From CAYWBI01 sp964456445 (lineage in GTDB: Bacteria; Calditrichota; Calditrichia; Calditrichales; J004): a DNA stretch of 10,448 bases. The translations under genes and the position numbers were made by a program. Location: the NCBI GenBank assembly GCA_964456445.1, contig CAYWBI010000134.1:1-10448 (forward strand), given 5' to 3'. The notes under the pieces are model-generated. The model saw only the letters and a list, made by a program, of their open reading frames with translations. It made no database searches and was not told where the DNA came from. Positions 1 through 7,293 of the stretch are shown piece after piece (the first letter of the stretch is position 1; every line of letters begins with the position of its first letter).

Positions 1-650
1 AGCTGCCCTATAATTTTTATGTAGAAAATAAATCATTTCCTGATTCCATGGGACAATACCCCAGGCTGGAAATGGTAGGCGTTGATGAAAATCTGAATGG
101 TGTATTTGATATCCTGGAAGATCGCGTTTTGGTCGGTTATTTGAACAACCGCGGCTTTTATGCCGGTACGGCTTTTAGCATGGATTTTAAGAGCGTACCG
201 GATAGTAGTTTTTTGCCAAAAGCGGGGGATGTATATCGGATTACATATAACCGTCCATTCTGGGTAACGGACACCCTGAGTTTTAAGGTGAACAGTGCCC
301 CCAAGGAAGATTTAGCAGCGATTACCTCCACGATGAAGGATATCCGGGTTGTACCAAACCCATATGTGGCAACTAACTCACTGGAACAGGCTGTACCATC
401 GCCGTTTTTAAATCAGCCACGTCGACTGATGTTCACCCATATCCCGGCACAATGCACCATTCGAATATTTACCGTTTCAGGAAATTTGGTTGACCGGATC
501 GATGTAAGTAATCCTGCTGAAGACGGCACCGCATTTTGGGATCTGCTTAGCAATGAGGGTCTGGAAGTTGCCGCCGGGATGTATATTTATCATGTCAAAG
601 CGACCCAAACGGGTGATACCCGTATCGGTAAATTCGCAATTGTGAAATAA
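1..650 (+). CDS. C-terminal part of a large exported protein with FlgD/T9SS-like C-terminal domain (5' end outside window)
   Basis: The reading frame is open from the first complete codon (position 3) to the TAA at 648-650, and no ribosome-binding site precedes the ATG at 48, so the gene very likely begins upstream of the window. About 216 residues are visible. The last ~105 residues begin with a VVPNPY motif and continue as a beta-rich module (TIRIFTVSGNLV, then FWDLLSNEGLEVAAGMYIYHV, ending in GKFAIVK). This is the FlgD-Ig-like/T9SS C-terminal sorting-domain pattern of FCB bacteria, which directs proteins across the outer membrane. The preceding part is rich in Asp, Asn and Gly and has no motif I recognise; its NLNGVFDILEDR stretch resembles acidic calcium-binding loops. 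The PorV/PorQ-like gene follows after 10 bases, so the two are probably co-transcribed. The function of the missing N-terminal part is unknown. Confidence 0.82.
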   Translation, partial: LPYNFYVENKSFPDSMGQYPRLEMVGVDENLNGVFDILEDRVLVGYLNNRGFYAGTAFSMDFKSVPDSSFLPKAGDVYRITYNRPFWVTDTLSFKVNSAPKEDLAAITSTMKDIRVVPNPYVATNSLEQAVPSPFLNQPRRLMFTHIPAQCTIRIFTVSGNLVDRIDVSNPAEDGTAFWDLLSNEGLEVAAGMYIYHVKATQTGDTRIGKFAIVK

Positions 651-660
651 GAAAAGGCGT

Positions 661-1719
661 ATGAAAATGAAATATATGATATCTCTCTTACTAATATTAA
701 TTTTGCCCTTGCTTTCAGCAGCGCAGAATAGGCCTTTTCGCGTAGGCACTACTACAGCCGATTTACTGGAAATAGGCTTTGGCAGTGCCGCTACTGCTAT
801 GGGCGACGCCTATGTCGCGATGAGCGATAACAGTTCCGGGTTGTATTGGAATCCGGCAGGTCTTGCATATCTTACTCAAAACGAAGCGCAATTCTCTGTG
901 CAGCCCTGGGTTGCCGATATCAACATGTCTTTTAGCAGTGTTGGGGTTGTGATCCCGGATATTGGTGTAATTGGACTGGGACTTATTTATGGTGACTATG
1001 GCCAGATGGATGTGACAACGGTAAATTTTCAGGAAGGTACCGGTGAACAATTTTCCGCAAATACCTATGCATTGAGTCTTGCCTTTGCCCGTAAACTTAC
1101 CGACTGGTTTGCCTTTGGCCTTTCCGGGAAATATGTGGGGATGAATATCTGGCATATGAGCGCCAATGCCCTTGCTCTGGATCTGGGCGTTAAAATAAAC
1201 ACGCGTTTCTTTTCTCCTGACGGAAAACGTGAGAATGGATTGCGTATCGGTATGAGTATTTCAAACTATGGTACCCGCATGAAATTTGATGGGCTTGATC
1301 TTACCTACCCCATCGATATTCTACCGGACCAGTCTGGAAATTTTGCCAATACACCGGGACAATTTCAACTTCAAGGCTGGGAGCTTCCTCTAATGTTCCG
1401 GCTTGGTGTGGCATTGACTGTTATAAAGACGGAGAATCAGCAGCTTGCAATTGCCGTTGATGCCCTTCATCCCAATAATAATGCCGAATCGATAAATATC
1501 GGTGGGGAATATGCCTATAATGCTCCGGGTATGGGTAAGTTTTTTTTGCGGGGCGGATATAAAGGTTTGTTTCTTACTGATTCACAATATGGCCTGGCTT
1601 TGGGCGCCGGTGTGGAAAAATATATTCTTGGAAATGTCGCCCTGCGTTTTGATTATGTCTATCGTGATATGGGGCTTCTTGGAAAAGTGAATGCTTACAC
1701 TCTCGGTTTTCGATTTTAG
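661..1719 (+). CDS. PorV/PorQ-family outer-membrane beta-barrel protein
   Basis: A 352-residue protein with a signal peptide (residues 1-21, a hydrophobic run ending LLSAAQ). The N-terminal signature of the PorV/PorQ family (UPF0164) follows: a GTTTADLLEIGFGSAATAMGDAYVA block, then NSSGLYWNPAGLAYL at about 57-71. The rest is amphipathic beta-strand with GLGLIYGDYG-like turns, and the protein ends in an aromatic residue (RF), as outer-membrane barrels do. PorV is the T9SS outer-membrane shuttle that carries cargo to the attachment complex; PorQ is a related accessory protein. Paralogues in FCB bacteria often sit next to genes for T9SS cargo, as here. Whether this one is core PorV or a locus-specific paralogue cannot be told. 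The start is slightly ambiguous: the AAGG at 654-657 lies 3 bases from ATG 661 but 9 bases from the in-frame ATG at 667, which may be the real start. Confidence 0.85.
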   Translation: MKMKYMISLLLILILPLLSAAQNRPFRVGTTTADLLEIGFGSAATAMGDAYVAMSDNSSGLYWNPAGLAYLTQNEAQFSVQPWVADINMSFSSVGVVIPDIGVIGLGLIYGDYGQMDVTTVNFQEGTGEQFSANTYALSLAFARKLTDWFAFGLSGKYVGMNIWHMSANALALDLGVKINTRFFSPDGKRENGLRIGMSISNYGTRMKFDGLDLTYPIDILPDQSGNFANTPGQFQLQGWELPLMFRLGVALTVIKTENQQLAIAVDALHPNNNAESINIGGEYAYNAPGMGKFFLRGGYKGLFLTDSQYGLALGAGVEKYILGNVALRFDYVYRDMGLLGKVNAYTLGFRF

Positions 1720-1730
1720 GGAAAAATTAT

Positions 1731-3209
1731 ATGCGAAAAGGGGTACTTCTTTTTCTGATATTGTTCTGGGCTTGTAGCAAAATCGTTCCACCGGAACAAC
1801 AAGTGGTTCTGGCCCGGGTCGGGAGCAAAACAATTTCTGTCAATGATTTTATCAAGCGTAGTGAATACACGATACGCCCGGTATGGTGCAAAAAAGACGA
1901 CTACATATCTAAAAAGATCGTTTTAAACAGTCTTATCGCGGAAAAATTACTGGCAATTGAGGCAGGAGAAGACAGCGTTTTACTGAGAAATCCGCAGGTA
2001 GAAAATTATTTGGCGGGCCGCAAAGAACAAATCATGCGCAGAATGTATCAATACCAGCATGGACAGGCTTTGGTAAAACCAGATTCTCAATTTATAAATC
2101 AGGTAGCATTATTAGCCCAACGTAAGTATAAGGTTAATATCCTGGGTGCGGATTCTAAAGAAAAAGCCCTGGAGATAAAGACATATTTAAATGATCCTGG
2201 TTCAACTCTATCCAAATCGCTCCAAAGCAATGACTCGCTAAAATCCATGGAAATTACTTTTCAATCGCCGCTTTCAGATGATGTTATAAAGACTCTGTAT
2301 TTTGATTACCACAGCAAGGGCGAAATTATCGGACCCTTAAAGTTGGATGGACAGCGATTTATTGTTCTGAAGATCAAGGGGTGGATGCGCCATGTGGTTG
2401 TATCGGATCAGGAATCCCGCCAATTATTAAATGATGTTGGAAAACGTATCCGGGAAATTATAGGGATGGATTTGTATAGCAGAAATATTGCCGAATTGAT
2501 GCATGGTAAATCCGTTCGTTTTAATAAACCTGTTTTCAAATCGGTTGTAAATGCCATTGCTCCATTTTATTTCCAAAACGAAAAAGAGCGTAAAGAGGTA
2601 TTCAATAAAAAACTATGGAATAAAGATGATTCTAAAATGACACTAAATGATTTAAACGGATTATTTGATCGTTTGGCAGATGAAACATTTTTTAGCTTTT
2701 CCGGGAAAAAATGGAGTATTGCAGATTTTGAACAGGCTATGCAAAAACATCCATTGGTCTTTCGAAACCGCAAGATGCCAAAGAGTCAATTTGCAAATCA
2801 GTTTAAACTGGCCATAGTGGATATGCTACGTGACAAAGTTATTACCCGTCAGGCGTATCTTGAGATGCTGGACAAAAATCCGCAGGTAACAAGGGAGATG
2901 AATATCTGGCGTGATAATTTACTGGCGCTGCATCAAAGGGAAAAATTAGTTGGTGAAAAAACGCAAGCGTCTGTGAAAAATTATGCCCGGATTAAATCAG
3001 TAATCGATCCGCTTTTGAACACACTCCGTCAAAAATATTCCCGGCAAATATTTATAGATACCCAGGCATTCGGGAAAATCAAATTGACATCCATCGATAT
3101 GTTTGCGTTACGCCAAAAGGAGGCTTTTCCTGTTGTGGTTCCGGAATTCCCACTTTTAACAACGCATAACCAATTGGATTACGGACGCCGTATGGAGGAA
3201 AATCAATGA
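1731..3209 (+). CDS. SurA/PpiC-like periplasmic lipoprotein with degenerate parvulin domain
   Basis: A 492-residue protein. A short hydrophobic signal ends in a lipobox-like FWAC, with the lipidated cysteine at residue 15. Residues ~26-130 look like the SurA N-terminal chaperone module: a VLARVGSKTISVNDF strand-turn-helix, then a basic helical region with NSLIAEKLLAIEA. Residues ~132-216 follow the parvulin layout (YKVNILGADSKEKALEI at the start, KGEIIGPLKLDGQRFIVLKI at the end), but the histidines usual at both edges of the active site are absent, so isomerase activity is doubtful. Residues ~322-408 repeat a SurA-N-like pattern (FSGKKWSIADFEQAMQKHP, then helices). The protein therefore looks like a holdase or escort for outer-membrane or secreted proteins. 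AGGGA at 1718-1722 lies 8 bases from the ATG. The stop overlaps the GH16 start by 4 bases, indicating translational coupling. The family is inferred from weak patterns and the lipoprotein call is moderate. Confidence 0.7.
   Translation: MRKGVLLFLILFWACSKIVPPEQQVVLARVGSKTISVNDFIKRSEYTIRPVWCKKDDYISKKIVLNSLIAEKLLAIEAGEDSVLLRNPQVENYLAGRKEQIMRRMYQYQHGQALVKPDSQFINQVALLAQRKYKVNILGADSKEKALEIKTYLNDPGSTLSKSLQSNDSLKSMEITFQSPLSDDVIKTLYFDYHSKGEIIGPLKLDGQRFIVLKIKGWMRHVVVSDQESRQLLNDVGKRIREIIGMDLYSRNIAELMHGKSVRFNKPVFKSVVNAIAPFYFQNEKERKEVFNKKLWNKDDSKMTLNDLNGLFDRLADETFFSFSGKKWSIADFEQAMQKHPLVFRNRKMPKSQFANQFKLAIVDMLRDKVITRQAYLEMLDKNPQVTREMNIWRDNLLALHQREKLVGEKTQASVKNYARIKSVIDPLLNTLRQKYSRQIFIDTQAFGKIKLTSIDMFALRQKEAFPVVVPEFPLLTTHNQLDYGRRMEENQ
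3194..3198 (+). promoter_or_regulatory. Shine-Dalgarno site for the GH16 gene
   Basis: GGAGG lies inside the last codons of the upstream lipoprotein gene, 7 bases before the GH16 ATG at 3206. That ATG overlaps the upstream TGA (ATGA). The strong site together with the overlap fixes the start and suggests coupled but efficient translation of the secreted glucanase. Confidence 0.75.
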
Positions 3210-5005
3210 AAATTATTTTATTGACTTTGGTAGTAGGGCTTCAGTTTGTTTCTGCAAAAATATATAAGGGTGCCGAACTACGTACCAGGGAAACTTACAC
3301 CTATGGTCGTATTGATGCACGATTTATGCCTGCAGAGGGCAATGGCATCGTAGCCTCGCTGTTTACCTATCATGAAATCACTTCCCTCGCCGAATGGAAC
3401 GAAATCGATATTGAAATCCTTGGCCGCTATACAGACGATGTGCAATTAACAACGATCGTTCCCGGTCAGCTTACTTATAGCAGTCACCATTTTACCCGGT
3501 TTGATCCGCACTCCGCTTACCATACCTACGCCTTTGAATGGACGTCGGACTATGTGGCCTGGTTCATCGACGGGGCGGAAGTCTATCGGCAGACTGGCGC
3601 GCATGTTCAAACCCTGAACTCACCGCAAAAAATTATGATGAACCTGTGGGCCTCGGACGGCGCCACCTGGGTGGGGGACTGGAATGCCGACGTGTTGCCC
3701 CGTTTTTCCTATTACGATTGGGTCAGCTACTCGGCCTATACGCCCGGTGCCGGGGACCGTGGGACTAACAATGATTTTTCTCTGCAATGGCGGGATGATT
3801 TTGATCAATTTGATGGTAACCGCTGGCAAAAGGCCACGCACACCTTTAACGGCAACCTGGTCGATTTCCTGCCGGAAAACATTGTTTATAAAAACAGTAA
3901 AATGATTTTATGCCTTACCGACGAAACGCATACAGGCTTAACCGATAAGAGCGCGCCGGTATTGCTTTGGGCACGTTTGCAGGGCGATTCCGTACGGGCC
4001 CGCTTTTCCGAGGAAATAGCGCGCGGCCCGGCAGAAAATACAGGCAATTACGGCGTCGGCAACTTTCAAATCCTCACCGCCCGATTGTTGCCGGATTCCC
4101 AAACGGTACTGCTCAAGGTCCGGCCACAGGATTTTTCCGGCGCTTCCACCATGGTGGCCTTTAACATGGCCGATTATGCCCAACCGCCGAATACACAAAG
4201 CTATACCCTCACCGATTTGATAAACGCCGTGCCGCTGGGCCTGCCGTTTAAAATTAATGCCGGGTCGTTAAGCGCAGACGCGGGATCGCTTGCCGACCAG
4301 GTTTGGAGCCCGGCCGCCGAGTATGGCCACATGGACGGTTACAATCAAATCGTCAATAATTATAATGTCAATAACCCCAATATGGACGTCGTTTACCGGG
4401 AAGAGTTGAACAATCTGGCCAAATATAAAATCCGTCTCGCGCCGGGGCGATATACTGTGGCCTTAAACTTTTCGGAAAGCCAATACCAGCAAGCGGGGAA
4501 GCGGCTTTTTGACGTTGTTTTGGAAGATTCCATTGTTGCAAGGGCGCTTGACCTGCAACTGGTCGCCGGATTGCATCAACCCTACACGCTTACCGTTGCC
4601 GATTTTCCCGTGACGGACGGGATCATGGACATTCATTTCAGTAATTGGGTTGATCGGCCGCTAATAAATGCCATTACGGTTTACCAAACGCCCACGGCGC
4701 TCGAGGGGAACAACGGTTTAATCAGACCTAAATCTATGGATTTATTTCAAAATTACCCCAACCCTTTTAACCCGGCCACGCGTATTGCCTATAGTCTGAA
4801 ACAGGCGGGAACGGTGTCTCTGGCCATTTATGATTTAAAGGGCAGGCGGGTAGAAGAACTGGTCTATGCCCGGCAAAAAGCGGGGCGCCATGCGCTTACC
4901 TTTAAAGCGGACGGTTTGGCCAGTGGAATTTATATTTATCGCATGCGTCTGGAAAGTAAGGGGCGGGTTTTTCTTCAATCACATAAAATGATCTTATTAC
5001 GCTAA
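3206..5005 (+). CDS. Secreted GH16 lichenase-like endo-beta-glucanase, circularly permuted, with Ig-like, malectin-like and T9SS sorting domains
   Basis: A 599-residue exported enzyme predicted to cleave beta-1,3-1,4-glucan (lichenan, cereal-type mixed-linkage glucan). Residues 1-17 form a signal peptide ending VSA. The GH16 domain spans ~18-238. The catalytic strand is WNEIDIEILGR, with nucleophile E66, helper D68 and acid/base E70. Its ExDxE spacing is that of lichenases and xyloglucan transglycosylases rather than the ExDxxE of laminarinases. The segment that begins Bacillus lichenases (FDQFDGNRWQKATHTFNGN, then ENIVYKNSKMILCLT) lies after the catalytic core at 199-237, so the domain is circularly permuted as in Fibrobacter succinogenes lichenase. 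Residues ~248-320 resemble an SbsA-type bacterial Ig-like domain (SAPVLLWARLQGDSVRARFS). Residues ~348-494 resemble a malectin/CBM57-like beta-sandwich (FKINAG..., NFSES, RLFDVVLED, INAITVYQ). Residues ~512-599 are a type A T9SS sorting domain (FQNYPNPFNPATRIAYSL to the C-terminus). The start is set by GGAGG at 3194-3198, 7 bases upstream. Confidence 0.93.
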   Translation: MKIILLTLVVGLQFVSAKIYKGAELRTRETYTYGRIDARFMPAEGNGIVASLFTYHEITSLAEWNEIDIEILGRYTDDVQLTTIVPGQLTYSSHHFTRFDPHSAYHTYAFEWTSDYVAWFIDGAEVYRQTGAHVQTLNSPQKIMMNLWASDGATWVGDWNADVLPRFSYYDWVSYSAYTPGAGDRGTNNDFSLQWRDDFDQFDGNRWQKATHTFNGNLVDFLPENIVYKNSKMILCLTDETHTGLTDKSAPVLLWARLQGDSVRARFSEEIARGPAENTGNYGVGNFQILTARLLPDSQTVLLKVRPQDFSGASTMVAFNMADYAQPPNTQSYTLTDLINAVPLGLPFKINAGSLSADAGSLADQVWSPAAEYGHMDGYNQIVNNYNVNNPNMDVVYREELNNLAKYKIRLAPGRYTVALNFSESQYQQAGKRLFDVVLEDSIVARALDLQLVAGLHQPYTLTVADFPVTDGIMDIHFSNWVDRPLINAITVYQTPTALEGNNGLIRPKSMDLFQNYPNPFNPATRIAYSLKQAGTVSLAIYDLKGRRVEELVYARQKAGRHALTFKADGLASGIYIYRMRLESKGRVFLQSHKMILLR

Positions 5006-5014
5006 GTTATTCCT

Positions 5015-5019
5015 GGAGG
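5015..5019 (+). promoter_or_regulatory. Shine-Dalgarno site that decides the GH3 start
   Basis: GGAGG directly abuts the ATG at 5020, leaving no spacing, but lies 6 bases before a second in-frame ATG at 5026. The second ATG is therefore the more likely start. It removes only two residues and still gives a normal signal peptide. Confidence 0.7.
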
Positions 5020-5025
5020 ATGAGA

Positions 5026-7257
5026 ATGAAATTGAAGTGGGTGCTGATAATTATATTACTGAGTAACATTGTTTTAAATGCCGCTTCCCTGAAAAAACAA
5101 ACGGAAAAAAAAATTGACCGACTTCTTTCCCGGATGACCCTGGAAGAAAAAGTAGGTCAAATGACTCAGGTCACTTTGGAAACAGTCTCCCTGACGCGTG
5201 AAGTGGGTTCGTTTGTAAATATTCTGGAAAAAGCAAAATTAAGAGACGCCATTGTCGGCCATCATGTTGGTTCCATCCTGAATACAGGCGGTCAGGCCAA
5301 TACTTTAAAAAACTGGCTGGATATGATCCAAAGCATCCAGAATATGGCGGTTAAGGGAACACGACTTGGCATCCCGATAATTTATGGCATCGATGCCATA
5401 CATGGGGCAAATTATACGCGGGACGCAACTATTTTTCCGCAAAGCATTGCCATGGCTGCCACCTTTGACACGCTGTTAATGAAAGAGGCCGCGCGGATAA
5501 CCGCCTTGGAAGTGCGCGCAAGCGGTATCCCCTGGAATTTTAATCCGGTACTTGGTGTTGGACGCAATCCATTGTGGTCGCGTTTTTTTGAAACCTTTGG
5601 CGAGGCCCCCTTCGTGGTCGGTCAATTTGGTAAGGCTTATATAAAAGGGCTGGAGGGTACTACTCCAGCCGGTGAGCATGTTCTTGCCTGTATGAAGCAT
5701 TATGCAGGCTACAGTTTTCCGCTGAATGGTCATGACCGCACGCCAGCCTGGATACCCGAACGTATGATGCGGGACATCTTTTTGCCGCCGTTTAAAACTG
5801 CCGTAGAGGCCGGGGCTCGTACCGTGATGGTGAACTCATCAGAAGTTAACGGCATTCCTGCCCATAGTAACCATCATTTGTTGACGGATATTTTAAAGAA
5901 TGAGTATGGCTTTACCGGCTTTGTGGTCAGCGACTGGGAGGATATAAAGCGGCTTTATGATCGGGACGGGGTGGCCGCCTCAGCCGAGGATGCTGTGCGT
6001 ATGGCTGTGATGGCCGGAGTGGACATGAGCATGGTGCCCTATGATTTTACTTTTTATGATCATCTGCTGAAACTTGTAAAGGAAGGCAAGGTGCCCCAAA
6101 GCCGCATCGATGACGCTGTGCGACGGATTTTGCGGGTTAAATATGAAGCCGATCTGTTTGCCCATCCCTATCCGGATAAAAAATTACAAAACAAATTTGC
6201 GCTGCCGGCCTCTGTGGAAACCGCTTATCGCGCGGCGGGAGAAGCCATCACACTTCTGAAAAACAAGGAACATATCCTCCCGCTCAAAAAGAATGCAAAA
6301 GTTTTACTGACCGGCCCAACGGCCAATCTTCTTTCGGCAATGAATGGCGGCTGGACAATTACCTGGCAGGGCAATGAAGAGAAATTATATCCTAAAGAAA
6401 AAGAAACATTATTGAGAGCTATACAAAACACAATTGGGACGGATAACGTAACTTATCTACCGGGTGCCGATTTCAGGAAAAGCCTGGATTTAAACAGCTT
6501 GCAAAGCAAGGCCGAAGAAGCAGATGTTATCATTGTGGCTTTAGGCGAAAATGCGTACTGTGAAACTCCGGGCAATGTTAACGATTTAAGCATTTCTTCC
6601 GCTCAAATTGACTTGGCGGAAGCAGCCTATAAAACAGGTAAACCGGTTGTGCTGGTCTTGTTTGAAGGCCGTCCCCGTGTGATACATCCGATTGTAGATA
6701 AAGCCTCGGCCATTGTGATGGGCTATCTGCCGGGGATGGAAGGCGGCAGGGCCATGGCGGCCGTGTTATTTGGCGATATAAATCCCTCGGGGAAACTGCC
6801 CTTTACCTACCCCGCATCACCCAATGGTTTTGTCACTTATGACCACAAACCCCTCGAGGAATTTGATCAGAATCATTATAATTATGAGTTCCCCTTTGGA
6901 CATGGTCTTAGTTATACAAAATTTTCGTATGAAAACCTGCAGATTGATAAGAAACGCTGCAAAGCAGATGGGGCCATCTCTGTCCGGGTCACGGTGAAAA
7001 ATATCGGTGGACGCGCGGGGCGGGAAAGTGTTCTCGTTTATGGCCGTGATTTGGTTGGTTCTGTATCCCGACCAACGAGACAGTTGATTGCTTTTAACAA
7101 AATCAATCTTAAGCCCGGGGAAAGCAGGGAGGTTACTTTTAAAATCCCGATGAAACGCTTTGCTTTTACAAACCGGAAAAATAAAAAAGTAGTTGAACCG
7201 GGTGCGTTTAAAATTTATGTTTCTAATCTTGCGCAAGGTTTTAAAGTAGAAAAATAA
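5026..7257 (+). CDS. GH3 beta-glucosidase / exo-beta-glucanase, periplasmic
   Basis: A 743-residue enzyme (numbered from ATG 5026) predicted to release glucose from the non-reducing end of beta-gluco-oligosaccharides. A signal peptide (~1-20, hydrophobic, ending LNAAS) is followed by the GH3 N-terminal barrel: MTLEEKVGQMTQ, then CMKHYAGYS with the substrate-binding Lys224-His225, and GFVVSDWEDI with nucleophile D303. The C-terminal alpha/beta domain carries GENAYCETPG. By alignment with the barley ExoI motif GEHPYTE, E513 is the likely acid/base. PFGHGLSYTKFSY leads into a fibronectin III-like domain at ~647-741. The whole architecture is typical for a BglX/ExoI-type GH3. One motif departs from consensus: GRNPLWSR stands where GRDPRWGR is usual. 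There is no lipobox and no T9SS domain, so the enzyme is probably soluble in the periplasm, acting on oligomers made by the GH16 and GH5 enzymes. The exact specificity (beta-1,3, beta-1,4 or both) cannot be read from the sequence. Confidence 0.93.
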   Translation: MKLKWVLIIILLSNIVLNAASLKKQTEKKIDRLLSRMTLEEKVGQMTQVTLETVSLTREVGSFVNILEKAKLRDAIVGHHVGSILNTGGQANTLKNWLDMIQSIQNMAVKGTRLGIPIIYGIDAIHGANYTRDATIFPQSIAMAATFDTLLMKEAARITALEVRASGIPWNFNPVLGVGRNPLWSRFFETFGEAPFVVGQFGKAYIKGLEGTTPAGEHVLACMKHYAGYSFPLNGHDRTPAWIPERMMRDIFLPPFKTAVEAGARTVMVNSSEVNGIPAHSNHHLLTDILKNEYGFTGFVVSDWEDIKRLYDRDGVAASAEDAVRMAVMAGVDMSMVPYDFTFYDHLLKLVKEGKVPQSRIDDAVRRILRVKYEADLFAHPYPDKKLQNKFALPASVETAYRAAGEAITLLKNKEHILPLKKNAKVLLTGPTANLLSAMNGGWTITWQGNEEKLYPKEKETLLRAIQNTIGTDNVTYLPGADFRKSLDLNSLQSKAEEADVIIVALGENAYCETPGNVNDLSISSAQIDLAEAAYKTGKPVVLVLFEGRPRVIHPIVDKASAIVMGYLPGMEGGRAMAAVLFGDINPSGKLPFTYPASPNGFVTYDHKPLEEFDQNHYNYEFPFGHGLSYTKFSYENLQIDKKRCKADGAISVRVTVKNIGGRAGRESVLVYGRDLVGSVSRPTRQLIAFNKINLKPGESREVTFKIPMKRFAFTNRKNKKVVEPGAFKIYVSNLAQGFKVEK

Positions 7258-7293
7258 TTCAACAAACAGCACGAACATATAGCAGGGGTTTTT

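Noticed and set aside
48..650. ATG at 48 as a true gene start
   Set aside because: The frame is open upstream to the window edge, there is no ribosome-binding site or signal peptide, and the product begins in the middle of a beta-rich domain.
5006..5025. Operon break or promoter between the GH16 and GH3 genes
   Set aside because: The gap is about 20 bases and filled by a strong ribosome-binding site, leaving no room for a terminator or a convincing promoter.
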